Made by a program: the position numbers and the translations under genes. The notes under the pieces were generated by a model, which searched no databases, was not told where the DNA came from, and worked only from the letters and a program-made list of their open reading frames with translations. 64,000 bases of DNA from Chaetoceros tenuissimus (lineage: Eukaryota > Bacillariophyta > Thalassiosirophyceae > Chaetocerotales > Chaetocerotaceae): assembly GCA_021927905.1 (NCBI GenBank), contig BLLK01000047.1, positions 1,240,001-1,304,000 of the forward strand, in the 5' to 3' direction. Of the stretch, positions 29,101 through 40,100 are shown in pieces. The first letter of the stretch is position 1. Each line of letters begins with the position of its first letter.

Positions 29101-29300
29101 GGCTGTCAGTCGACTCTTGAGCGACTACTCTGTAAGTAATACTTTCCTTTGACTTTATACTCCAGTTTGAGGTGATTTTTATTTCCTGAAGCGACTATGT
29201 ATGATTATTCTTACCTCACTAGACGTTTCGATTTACTTCGTAATCAGTGATGTACTTCATAGTCCACAGTGAAAAGGTGAGATACTATTTCTTGAGGCTT
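26116..29300. repeat. Degenerate tandem repeat array, ~141-bp modal unit, about 20 units
   Basis: The core 'actttggtaataatactt' recurs near 26171, 26321, 26457, 26598, 26750, 26893, 26983, 27124, 27243, 27370, 27440, 27620, 27769, 27860, 28001, 28110, 28255, 28395 and 28540, mostly 136-152 bp apart with some shortened units. Each unit also carries 'tataatccggtttgagac', 'agaagcgactatgtatga' and 'gaggttatacttcttctt' with the following 'gaggctttcag'. Units are 70-90% alike by eye, so the array is old. After ~28600 the units are more scrambled. No open frame spans it. On the minus strand each unit contains LKPDYKA-like and AESLKKKYNLE-like translations that do not stay in one frame. Confidence 0.85.
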
Positions 29301-29331
29301 TCAGCCGCATTTGCAGTGACTATTGAGGTAA

Positions 29332-29749
29332 TCACACTTTCCTTTGACTACATAATGTACCCACGAACGGCTGAGGTAGAGATAAGTAGTAGAAATACCT
29401 CTATATACTTCTAGTCCGTAGACAAAACGTAAATAAGAAGGTATTCAAATATTAACCGAGGTAAACAAGTCTCTTCCTTTTAAAGATGTTTGTAGTAATA
29501 CTTGGATAGAAGTGAAATTGGATACTCAAGCGATGAAACCCCTTCACACTTTCCTTTGACTACATAATGTACCCACGAACGGCTGAGGTAGAGATAAGTA
29601 GTAGAAATACCTCTATATACTTCTAGTCCGTAGACAAAACGTAAATAAGAAGGAATTCAAATATTAACCGAGGTAAACAAGTCTCTTCCTTTTAAAGATG
29701 TTTGTAGTAATACTTGGATAGAAGTGAAATTGGATACTCAAGCGATGAA
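29332..29749. repeat. 212-bp tandem duplication, nearly identical copies
   Basis: 29332-29537 and 29544-29749 match over 206 bp with one obvious mismatch ('aaggtattc' versus 'aaggaattc'). Unlike the neighbouring 141-bp array this duplication is recent. Some phrases ('ctttgactacataat', 'tagtccgtagacaaa') are shared with the end of the degenerate array, so it probably arose from a unit of it. Confidence 0.93.
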
Positions 29750-29760
29750 CGAGGTAAACG

Positions 29761-30050
29761 AGCCGCTACTTGTTGCGAAATAGAGAAAGAGGATTCAAGT
29801 AATACCTCGAGTCACTTCGTAGTCCGTATGGCAAAGAAAAGTAAGAATCTACTCAAGAAATGAATGAGGTAGAGGAGTCGCTACTTGCTGCGAAAAAGAG
29901 AAAGAGGATTCAAGTAATGCCTCGAGTTACTTCGTTCTCTATACGATAATGAAAAGCAAGTAGCTACTTAAGTAGTGACCGAGGTCTTGGAGTCGCTACT
30001 TGTTGCGAAAAAGAGAAAGAGGATTGAAGTAATAATTATGAGAGTGGATT
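29761..30050. repeat. Three copies of a 115-bp unit
   Basis: 'agtcgctacttgttgcgaaa' followed by 'aagagaaagaggatt' starts at 29761, 29876 and 29991, exactly 115 bp apart each time. The halves after this core diverge more. This is a third repeat unit, adjacent to the 212-bp duplication. Confidence 0.9.
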
Positions 30051-30203
30051 AAAAATAATGCCTCGATTTACTTCAAAGACCATAGGAAATAAGTGAGTAA
30101 GGTGCTAATATAGTGATTGCATCATTGCAACAATACCAGGGACTAAATAAGTTTTTACTATTGATTAGACAAATGTAAGGAAAGTGAAGAGAATTGTAGT
30201 CTT

Positions 30204-33200
30204 TCATTTGTAGTAAGGGTCGTTAGATGGTGCATTGTGAAGATATGTCCCATCGTCTTTCGGAAACGAACATTCTACAGAAATGCGATAGCTCTTTTTA
30301 ACGTCCTTGATTAGTAATTCACGTTTCTTTTTCTTATCAGCATTGTTTACATTTTCGAAGAAGCGTTCATTGTTCATTGGATATTGTTTAAGGAATAGAC
30401 ATCCGTACTTTTTCGCCTCGTAACAGGATCCGGTTACATTGAATTTTGCACAAGAGCAAGTTACCATACGTGTTCCATCCTCGCTCCTCTTGATAGTAAC
30501 TTGTAAAAAGTCACCAAGACCTTTTCCACATAGCCTTGAATATGTTTCATTCAATGTTTCCCCAATGCTAGGTTTGAGGTCTTTTTCTAGAATTTTCTTC
30601 TCAAGCTCAAGCTCACTTTCTTCAGTTGTACAGTCTACTGGACTCGCATCTAATTTTTTTCCAGAAACTAAGTTGAGAAGTTCTTTAGTTTCTGAAGGTT
30701 TCGATCCGAACCTTTCCACTAGATCTAGCATCGGAGTACGCTCATTATACAGACTGAGGTCATACTCTAAGAAAGGAGAAAGTAACGAGGTCAATAGAAA
30801 GGAAATATAAATTAAACTAGCTCTTTGACAAACTACTAACCTTTTGTTTTTTTGAAGAATATTCCACGAAGTAAGTCTTGATGTCTAAGTAAAACTTTCA
30901 CATCGATTTTCTCATCGCTCCAATTTTCGTCTTGAGTTAGAAGTTCTGCAAAAGAATCACCAGTTCTCATATCGCCCTGTAATTTCTTTATGGATGCAGC
31001 CATCAACTTTGCCGTTGGGACCATTATATGAAGATTGAGAGGTCCGTCGCTATTGATTAAATCAACGAGGTCGTCTTTCTTCAAGATGCATTTTGTATTC
31101 AAATCATAAGCAAGGAATGACTTCTCTTGAAGTGAATGTGAAGAGGTATCAAATACTCTCTTCCAATAACTTGGTTGAGGTTTAGGAATCGTTTTGAATT
31201 CTTTTACTTCCCCAGAACTGCAGGTATGCGTTGTGGCTTTTACAATGCACTGTAGTTCATCATATGCTCCATTAGACGCTACGTGAAACCTTTTGGTATC
31301 AACTTTTGACACGTTGTTTTTGGATTCAACACTAAAGTGAGGAGTAGTATTAGTTACATGCATGCACACTAGAAATGATGTAATTGACCGTACGACGTAC
31401 CCTTGAGTTGATTTCGGATGTCCAGGAATGGTACCTGCGTAGCCCCATGATGGTTGTAAAGGCAAGTAGCAGTTTTTCTTAGTGAACAAGTTACTTCTTA
31501 GGTTTCCATTCATGCTACGTATGTTCTTATCTATACCATAGAACGTTCCATGATCGAAATCATACATGAGGCTAGATCGAACTATCTGATATTTCTTGAC
31601 GTCATCCAAGTATTTCATATTGCAGAGTGCTACATTCAATGCTTCAGCAATACACAATGGAATATTGTGCTTAAGCAAATTTTTGCGAAGACTACCACCA
31701 GTGCCACTATGGCCTTTCTTACCCTTACTCTCGTCTGGCTTTCATGTGTGTGAAGCACCTTTTTGGATTAAATCCTACCTGTTCGGCGGCATTGAAAAGG
31801 CTCATGCTTCCGTCTATAAGACACTCGATAGGAGGATGCAAACCAGGTTTATACCCTGCAATACATAGTAAATACCATATATCTTTCATCATCCTAAGAG
31901 ATCCATCAGTACTTTCGCTTTTGTTGTAATCAAGAACGGTGTTATGATACTGCTGCCATATATCAGTTATACCTCCTTGACCAATAACGGCGTTATCACC
32001 ATCAAACTTATTGTGTAGGTAGTCAAATTGGAGACTGATTGGTCTAGAGGTCTCATTCATATATGCAACTGCGTTTTTGGCAATTTTCAGTGATTGTTGC
32101 CTAATCCATTTAATGTACGAGTACATTCCGGAATCATTCTCTCCGAGGTCGGTACCAGTATAAAAACATGCAAATGCTTTATCATTGTGCTTGGCAACAA
32201 CAGGATGATTATCATAAGCCGTTTGCGGGGATTTGGCCAGTGCAATTTCATCGAGGTCAATGTGATTTGATTTAATTTCTTGCAGAGTTTCTTCTAGTGT
32301 CCGTCTTTTATCTTCGATAGAGTTCTGAATGGCCTGTTTCTCTTTGTAATTATTTCGATAACAAAAACCTTGCATCGACTTCAATAACTGAGATTTAGTC
32401 TGTTCGTTGTTCATAATTGAAGATGCTTCTCTTCCAAATAAATGAGAAGCTTTTTTATCATCTATGATTGCCTGAGCCATGATTTCATTAGGGTTACCTC
32501 CACGAACTATTTCTTTTCTCACAGGAGAAGAGAGCTTTTGCCTTTTTGGAGTCACCTTTTCAACATGTTGATGATGGACATTTTGGGTTCTATAGTAACC
32601 AAAGTATCCGTTGGAGCGAAAGATGTAATATCCAACTGGGCATTGGTCTTGGTTTTCACATTTCCTTCTACAAACGAGTTCCATTTGATTATTCGAGGTA
32701 GGAGTTTCTCGCATTTTCACATTGGTTCTTTTCACTGTCAAAGTGTTATCCAAAAGTAATATATCATTTCTCATTTGGTTAAAATGAATATCGGAAAGCG
32801 GTTGAAGCTCTTCACGACCGCTAGGGGAAACGATTAATTTCTCGCCAACGAAGCAATATACATCCGAATTACCATTGCAGACTCTGCTTCTATAGACCAT
32901 TGTGAATCCATTTTTGTTCGATTTTGGTTTGATCTCAGTAGCATTATTTCTCTGAACGGCTGTCGGACTTTGGATAGATGAAAGCATTTGCTGATAATTT
33001 ACTTGTTGGAGTTGCGGATTGAAACAAAGAGGCATAACATGTGGAGGTAGTTGCAGATGATGTAGGTTTGCCATGAACGGTTGAAGTATTGTCAACTGCT
33101 GCAGTTGTAGTTGCTGTTGGATTAGATATTGAAATTGGTGCTGTTGCTGGTGTATACTTGTTGTATTTTGTTGGAGATTATGTAGCAATAGCACTAGAGA

Positions 33201-33296
33201 CTGATCTAGTTGTTGATTCGACAGTTGTGGAGGCCTTTGTTGCTGTTGCAAAGCCGATAGCAACATTTGCATCAAGGCCAGAAGAGCTTGATCCAT
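30204..33296 (-). pseudogene. MULE-like transposase gene, interrupted by a 1-nt frameshift
   Basis: The 5' part runs from the ATG at 33296 to a stop at 31725 (523 codons). The frame shifted by one nucleotide is open across the break and continues to 30841. A 74-bp GT-AG intron (30767-30840, phase 1) then leads to the last exon, 30766-30204. The N-terminal ~80 residues are Gln-rich. ~140-250 has a Cys/His region (MELVCRRKCENQDQCPVGYY) like a FLYWCH/WRKY-type DNA-binding finger. QFDYLHNKF and CLIDGSMSLFNA with RCFTHMK fit the MULE DDE transposase, with the second Asp and a following His. The C-terminal exon has CSCAKFNVTGSC, a SWIM-like zinc motif lacking the usual His. The break at ~31735 lies just after the transposase core. 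It could be a true inactivating mutation or a sequence error. Terminal inverted repeats were not found. Confidence 0.65.
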
Positions 33297-33866
33297 TCTT
33301 TTTTTAAATTATACAAATGAAAGTATCCATTCTTCTTCTTCCAGTCAGGAGTTGTCATAGACTCACATACGGCTACGATCCATCACTACACATCAATAGA
33401 AAAATCAAAAAAAGATGAGATGGGTAGATGTTCGGCATCTCTTTTGGTGTAGAAAAAGGACTCTCATAGCCACTCCAAAGGGCCAAAAGGCACTATCAGA
33501 GTTTAAATTTTATTTTTATTTTTTTTGGAAATTTCATAGCTGGAAATGTAAATGTGTAGTAGGTGTCGCAAGTGCTATTGTAATGAAGATGAAATACATG
33601 CAGCGATTAGTATTTCCTTGAAACAAAGATGCAGACAGTGAAACGTTAGTCACATGTTTTGGGGGTGAATTTTGTGGGGGGGGAAATATAACTGCATCAT
33701 GTTCAGAAATATATGACGTCACATATAAGTGTTAATAGACAGCTAGCTCATCTGTCTATTAGATAGTCTAGCCGTACCTATGCAAATAAAATCCAAAGCA
33801 ATCAACTCGATTTACACCTTACACATAAAGAAAGCGCCTTTACTTATTTCGTATCAGATTGAAAAC
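33297..33866. other. Divergent spacer between the MULE-like gene and SHQ1
   Basis: No gene supported. An open plus-strand frame begins at 33780 but the SHQ1 start is better placed at 33867. Contains short T-rich and G-rich runs. Confidence 0.5.
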
Positions 33867-35531
33867 ATGCCTATCACTCCTCGCTTCAAGATAAAGCAGA
33901 CTGACACGAAACTCGAAATAATTATCCATCTCCCTCATATCAGAGTGTCTGCTTCGACTCTGGATATGCTTGTAGATGGTTATGATTTCCATTTTCACTC
34001 TTCTCCATATTTACTCTATTTGTCTTTTCCTGGAAGGATGGTTGATGACGCGGAGACTCTCCGGGAAGCAAAGGCAACATACGATCCTTCCAACCAAAAT
34101 GGAGTCTTGACGGTTTCTATATTCAAGGAAGATGAAGGATATTGGAAGGACTTGGATCTACTTGGGAATCTTGTTAATAATGGATCGTCGGGTGATTTCC
34201 CATCACAAACTATACCAAGAGAAAAGATTCAAGTAATGGATTCATCTGAGACACCAAGCGAAGGAAATGATGTGAAAAACCATGAAGATAATCGAACATG
34301 CTTCACAGATGATATACAAGCTTGTCTCAAACCGTATTATGGATTTTTAAATATGCATCATTCTGTATTCACAGCTTACGCTAGGGAAGGTCTGTCATTT
34401 GAAATGCTAGAAATACCCAATCCAGATGAGATGCCTGAAGATAAACGACGAGAGACACGTCTTTCAGTAGAGTATGAGAAATTTGATGGGGACCGTTATC
34501 TTGGTGATTTATTTTTATCAAGTGATCCTAATGATGAAGAAGCAGACATGATATTCATAGAAGCAATGAGGATGGAGACACACTGGAGCGACAGCACCTC
34601 TGTTGGTGATTTGATAAGTGATATGGAAAGACTCAAGACTGAAGATGTTGATCCAGGCGAGAACTTGAACCAAGACTTCTTTTCTGACGATGAGCGACTT
34701 CAGATGGTTGATAATAAGGCACAAATTCCACCTATGGATACAATCACACAAGAACAAAGTGAATCTCTATATTTATCATTGATTGATATATTATATGCAT
34801 ATGTCTATGACCATAGAACAACGATGGGTGATGCAACTTGCGAATCCTCATGGACAATTGTCATGTTGAGTCCTACTTTGAGCTGGTTTGAATCGTACAC
34901 CCCACCTTATGACACTATTCGATCAGTCTTTCAATGGAGCATTAGAAGAGCGATGATATATCCATATCTGAGGAATTATGCTTTTGTAGGAGAAACATTA
35001 GTAACTGATGTCTGTAAGATTTTAGATGGAGGGAAGAGAGTAATTATACGCAGTTTACTTCAAATACAAAAGATTCTGGAAGGAAGCGAATTTCATTACT
35101 TATTCAATAAGCTATATATCAATGAGTATATCAGTTGGATCCAAAAGGTAGAAGAAGGAGATCTGAAGAAATTTGTGTCAAAAGTGAAAAGCGAAGTAAA
35201 AAACCCTTTCGATAAGTCTTGCTTTGGACTAGACTTGGACAGTCTAGAAGAAGAAGCATTTAGTATTCCAGAAGGTGACGAAGAGGATGAAAGTTCATCA
35301 GACGAATCTTCTTCTGATGGAGATGATAGCTCTGAAAATTCTGAAGAAGAAGACTCAAGAGAAAAGCATGATCAATCGACTTTTGTAGACAGATCAAGCA
35401 CCAATCTATTAGATGACAACATTGGCAGAGGTAATATCCTTTTGGTTGATCAGTCATCAGAAGCGAAGGGCCTAGCGACGAAGAGCCAGAAACAAGAAAA
35501 GAAGCAGTCACTGATTGTAGAATTAGAATGA
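33867..35531 (+). CDS. SHQ1: SHQ1 homologue, H/ACA snoRNP assembly chaperone
   Basis: 554 residues when started at the ATG giving MPITPRFKIKQTD, which aligns with the conserved SHQ1 N-terminus; 29 upstream in-frame residues are not conserved. Residues 1-~95 are the CS/p23-like domain (IHLPHIRVSA, YLLYLSFPG, GVLTVSIFK). SHQ1 holds Cbf5/dyskerin as an RNA mimic during assembly of H/ACA ribonucleoproteins. The central helical SHQ1 domain (~155-445) includes YGFLNMHHSVF, LYAYVYDHRTTMGD, ESSWTIVMLSPTLSW and RRAMIYPYLRNY, all typical of the family. The C-terminus is a long acidic Ser/Glu/Asp tail (DEEDESSSDESSSDGDD), probably phosphorylated by CK2. No introns. Its stop is 13 bp from the stop of the convergent NYN gene. 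Confidence 0.94.
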   Translation: MPITPRFKIKQTDTKLEIIIHLPHIRVSASTLDMLVDGYDFHFHSSPYLLYLSFPGRMVDDAETLREAKATYDPSNQNGVLTVSIFKEDEGYWKDLDLLGNLVNNGSSGDFPSQTIPREKIQVMDSSETPSEGNDVKNHEDNRTCFTDDIQACLKPYYGFLNMHHSVFTAYAREGLSFEMLEIPNPDEMPEDKRRETRLSVEYEKFDGDRYLGDLFLSSDPNDEEADMIFIEAMRMETHWSDSTSVGDLISDMERLKTEDVDPGENLNQDFFSDDERLQMVDNKAQIPPMDTITQEQSESLYLSLIDILYAYVYDHRTTMGDATCESSWTIVMLSPTLSWFESYTPPYDTIRSVFQWSIRRAMIYPYLRNYAFVGETLVTDVCKILDGGKRVIIRSLLQIQKILEGSEFHYLFNKLYINEYISWIQKVEEGDLKKFVSKVKSEVKNPFDKSCFGLDLDSLEEEAFSIPEGDEEDESSSDESSSDGDDSSENSEEEDSREKHDQSTFVDRSSTNLLDDNIGRGNILLVDQSSEAKGLATKSQKQEKKQSLIVELE

Positions 35532-35544
35532 ATAAATAGTAATA

Positions 35545-36726
35545 CTATATTTTATCCTTTGGAGGAACAATAGCCCAAGATGGTACGCTAGTTGTACCCT
35601 TTTTTAAATCGTCCAAGGTCTTTGTATGCTCAGACTCGTCTTTCTTTCTATTTTTCTTCGGTTTGTTTCTTTTATCTTCTATTATAACATTGCCCCTTCC
35701 TTTAAGGAATGCATTTGGCGTGGCTTTACCCTGGAGTTGCGCTGGTCTAACATCATGCCCATTTGCCTTGGCTACAGCTGCTTCAACTCTGTACATTGTT
35801 GCCTTTCTTAACGCTTTCAGTTCGTCCACCATATGTCCACTGGACATGCACAAGGCTCCGGCGTTGCAAGCTGCACTTCTGATCATATTATCATCAGAAA
35901 CAACAATCAAAGATCCTGTCAGCTTACCCTCAGTGACTTGTTTTGCCTCGAAACATCGTTTTTCTATATAGCCATCCGCAGAAGTACCCGCTCCAGAGAA
36001 AACAACACGGACGTTGTTATCTGTGACTGTCTTTGAAGCTTGTTGATCTGGTTTTGATATTCTTTCTCTAATTTTCTGACTTCCAGGCGCATCCCCCAGT
36101 GGTCCATTTGTGTTTCGTCCAAAGCCATCAAATACTACTTCAAGGCGCCAACCCTTTAATGCTCGTAATTCTTCCATGTCGTGGATAAGTAATTCTCTTG
36201 CCTTTGAAACCATACCTTTACCCATCCATTTTTTCAGTCTCGGCCATTTGTGAATGACATTATATGCATCTACAATTACAAGCGGTGATGAAGCTGTAGC
36301 GTTCAATATCACATCCCAATCAGGTTCTTGACCCCTCTTTTGACGTTCTAACCTAGCTTCTTCAATCTCTTCCTCATCTAAAGATTTCCTATATGATGTT
36401 CGTTTCACATTCTTTTGTCTAAATGCTGTACCAGAATTGTTTATATCTTTTTTCATTCTCGCCCATTGAATTTGTCTACGAACAGATACATTGGAATCAC
36501 TTGTAACCCTTAATGGTGCTGGTTCTTGTGGTATACTGGAGAGTGAAGGTGTTGACGATGACTTTTTCTTTCTTTTCTTTTTTCCATCACCTTTTCCCAT
36601 CCATAGCACTGTGTCTTCATGACATTGCCGTAATGGCGATGCGATGTTTGGAACAATGAAGGCTTTGCATGGAACAATGTGCAATGCAATCAAAGATAAG
36701 ATTCCTATTATACTCCGTAATTTCAT
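35545..36726 (-). CDS. Plastid-targeted NYN/YacP-type endoribonuclease (Rae1-like)
   Basis: 393 residues from the ATG at 36726. The N-terminus MKLRSIIGILSLIALHIVPCKA-FIVP is a signal peptide with the diatom plastid-entry motif. A Lys-rich linker follows (GKKKRKKK). Residues ~165-330 form a NYN_YacP domain with acidic residues in VIVDAYNVIH, EVVFDGFG, AGTSADGYIE and VVSDDNMIR. The bacterial relative YacP/Rae1 is a ribosome-associated mRNA endonuclease, and plant and algal versions are found in plastids. The expected role is cleavage or turnover of plastid RNA. The C-terminal ~60 residues are basic and low-complexity. No intron. Targeting and fold are well supported; the precise RNA target is unknown. 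Confidence 0.87.
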   Translation of the reverse strand: MKLRSIIGILSLIALHIVPCKAFIVPNIASPLRQCHEDTVLWMGKGDGKKKRKKKSSSTPSLSSIPQEPAPLRVTSDSNVSVRRQIQWARMKKDINNSGTAFRQKNVKRTSYRKSLDEEEIEEARLERQKRGQEPDWDVILNATASSPLVIVDAYNVIHKWPRLKKWMGKGMVSKARELLIHDMEELRALKGWRLEVVFDGFGRNTNGPLGDAPGSQKIRERISKPDQQASKTVTDNNVRVVFSGAGTSADGYIEKRCFEAKQVTEGKLTGSLIVVSDDNMIRSAACNAGALCMSSGHMVDELKALRKATMYRVEAAVAKANGHDVRPAQLQGKATPNAFLKGRGNVIIEDKRNKPKKNRKKDESEHTKTLDDLKKGTTSVPSWAIVPPKDKI

Positions 36727-37194
36727 AGTGCTGATCCTTCTGACTTTATCTTTGATCCCAGATTAATAACGGTGAAATGTTTTTTCTTGATGAATGAATG
36801 ATGCTACTGTTGTGTTTCTGTTCGAAAATATGGCTGTTCTCGCTCCTTTCTATTCCTCTTCACTACCGCATCGGTTTGGCATAGAGGAAAGTTCGACTAA
36901 CACAGGCAGCCAGTATAAGTAATGCAAAGGCACTGATGGGTACTGTATGTTGCAGTGCGTCTGACTATTTGAACGAAAATTGATGTGTGCGAAATAGAAG
37001 AAGAATGAAAGAGATGATGCTGCCGCCTCACACTATGACGTGGTTGACAATCAGGTAGTTATGGAACAGGTTTTTGAGATTTTGTAGTACGTCATTATTG
37101 CTGTCGTCATTGGACTTTATTACATGTAATGCATCTTTGCTGCTTGACATGCATTTTACTTTAATATTATTTTTAGTAACAATGGGAGTTGTAT
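36727..37194. other. Intergenic region, NYN promoter and SIN3 3' flank
   Basis: 468 bp with no gene or repeat recognised. Confidence 0.5.
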
Positions 37195-40100
37195 TTACTC
37201 TAACTTAACGCGTTTGCTTTGAGGCTCCTCGGATACTTCCCCAATTTCCCCTTCTTCAGCCTCTACCTTTGTTTCAGTCTTGGATGGTTGCACTTCTGGT
37301 TCAACTACTTCTTCTGTTTCCATAGACGGCTTTTCTACTACTTGCGCACTTGTGGTACTAGAGACACGAGGGGATGTTAGCATATCCTTTTCGAATGGCA
37401 AGTAACAGAAGTGGATCTTTCCTTCTACTGGATTGAATTGAATTCGGAAAGAAGCATCCTCTGTCACTGTGAAACTCTGCTTTCTCTGAAGCACCGGATC
37501 CATAGTCTTTAGTCGATAGAAATCATACAGTGATAGCAAGTTATCTTCCTTCGCAACCTTTACAAGACAATCACCGCACTTTTCTAGCAATCTTGGAATG
37601 GCAGAAAGCTCAAAGAGGTCTTTATCAGTCAGATCACGACAACGCAATTCGTAGGTTTTGAATTCAATATCTTCATTGACATAATCCTTGATGATTGAAA
37701 GGAAGGCCTTGAATTTATTTTCCTTGTTCTCGCCATCTCCCTCAGTTTCCATTGTATTTGCATCTGGTGTCATATTCTTCTTCGCATTATTGAACAAAGA
37801 TAACAATGCACAATATAGCCGCATAAACATGTATATTTTTTCTGTTCCGTACAAAAGTTGGCATGTGCTTGGAAGTTCCTTCTTCTCATCCATCTTGTAA
37901 TCTGGATCTTGAACAAGTTCCATGCATCCATTGTAACGTGAATATTGAACATCTGCTATATTGTGGTGTACAATTGAACTAGGTCGAACATATGCATTTC
38001 CAAATGCCAACTCTACAACATAATGTGAACCACTCATGGAAGATCCTTCTTCATATGAAAGAATTTTTCCGTTTCCAAATGGCGTTTTGACTTGTTGACC
38101 AATTGCATACTTGACAATACAAGAGCTTTTATCTGATCTTGCTTTATCCTTCAATTCGTTCAAAAACCAGTGAGTTGGAAGATCAAACCACGGCAGAATA
38201 AATTCAGTCCAAATACGAGATACTCTTTCTCTATCAGCGCTTGTTTTTGCCGCCCCATTAAGAACCTGTAGTGAAAGACAGTCATAAAGCTCTTTGTGTG
38301 GCATATTCTTATTTGCTTTGACTGAAATATGAGAATGGAAAAGAAGCATTGAAGAGTCTTCATGAGAAATTGTTGAAGTTGGAGCGATACTTTCGAGTGC
38401 CTTCGGACTCTCTTTTGCAGTCTTTGCGTTATGGAACGCTCTTTTACATTCTTCCACGAGAACATCATGGGTGACACTTCTCTCTATTTCTCTTCTATTA
38501 AAGTAGGAAGTTGCATCTAGACTCGCCTCGTGATTTATTTCGCAAACCTTTCTCCAATGTTTTGTTAGTTCTACGCGAGCGGCTCTCCACTCATTATCTT
38601 TCTCCTGTAGACGTTTGAAAACTATAGGGAGAACTGATATTGGATTTCTCATCAAATGATGAAGTACTTCATCACCTTGTTCCCCATATAATCTAGCAAT
38701 AGCTCCAAGGTGCGTACTCAAAAGACTATCCGGCCTAAGCTGATAATGCATTCTTCCAATAGGTTGATCTTCCTTTTCTTCATTTGTTTTCAACATTGTT
38801 ACTTCTTCGGCAAATGGTTGCACATGTCTCATAGCCGAAGCGTTTGTCTCCAATGCATAATCAACTTCAAATCTCTCATCCTCTGCTTTAGCCAGAGCCT
38901 CCTCATAGATGTTCCTTCTCGCACGAACTCCATCGTATTCCTCAAGTGAGTCCAAAAGTCTAATCTTTGATCCAGATACATTTTTCTCATTTCTGACGCA
39001 AACCACTTCTGTATTCAAAACAGAAGCATCCTCCTTCGACTGACCAGAATGTGTGTAAAAATCTTCATATGGATAATCAGAAGGATAAGTTTTGTATGAA
39101 GTAGTGATATCATCACTGAGAGTAGGATCCCATTCCTTGGTAGTGATACATCCATACTTTGATTTGTCCTTTAAGGCCGACTGTTGTCTTGCATATGGAC
39201 CGCGTCCTACAAGCAGCTGTATTGATAAAACAAAAGAATGAGATTGGTGTTGGTATGACAAAAATATTCGTAAGGATTAATTCGTACCTTTTCAAACTCC
39301 TTCAACAACTTAGTAGCTGCAGCTGCAATATGTGGATTGTTTGAACCCCCTCCTGCATTTGCACCAGTCTTTGGCGCATGACCTTGCATAAACAATGTAC
39401 CTAGTAGGAGCATGAGCTCATCTTTGTCCAAAATACCACATCCATAAAGATGAAGGCACTTCAGAAATTCAGAATGTGGTGTATGCCTCTTAGTCACAGA
39501 TTTATCCGAAAGCAACTCTCTTCTGTTCAAATGCTCCTTCGCTCTTTCGAAAAACGCTGCCTCTTTTGTGGTAGGTTGAACAATTACTTCTGGAATTGTG
39601 CGTGGACGGCCATATTTTGCAGCTGCTTGCCCAGGAGTTAATTCGTGTTTTCGAGGCGGACGAACTGGATCAAATGAAACAACTCCATAGACTGCCGATC
39701 TACAAATTTCCCTTTCACGCTCCTCACTTCTTCCTTCCTTAACTCCAAAAGGCTTACGCTGCTGCCCCCCTGTACGCCAAGCATCAATCTGGTGTACCTT
39801 TTCTGGTTCTGGAGCAGGTGGATGGACCTCTCTTTGTTGTCTTGCCTGATTCTCAATAGCTGCTCTAGAATTCAGTGCAGCTCTTCTACTCTCCGCCTGT
39901 CTTACTGCATGTGCCAACTGCATCTTTGCTTGCTGCTGTACAGCATCTGGTAAGAAGTAGGTAAAATCCTTCAACAAAACTGGATGATCTGCAAACAAAA
40001 CAGAAACTTCATCAAGCACTTCTTTGATTCCACGCTGTTCCTTCTGGTAAGTATGCAAAATTTCCAAAAACTTCTTGTATGTGTCTGGATCATTCGCAAA

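Noticed and set aside
26116-30050. CRISPR-like array
   Set aside because: Units are long (115-212 bp) and degenerate, without short identical repeats and unique spacers, and the DNA is eukaryotic.
31725-31765. A ~36-bp intron to explain the break in the MULE-like gene
   Set aside because: GT...AG can be found, but the length is far below any other intron in the window, and the shifted frame runs straight through, so a frameshift fits better.
30140-33410. Possible terminal inverted repeats around the MULE-like gene ('actattgatt' near 30156 and 'atcaatagaaaaatc' near 33388)
   Set aside because: Only about 13 of 16 bases match and the sequence is low complexity; no target duplication is visible.
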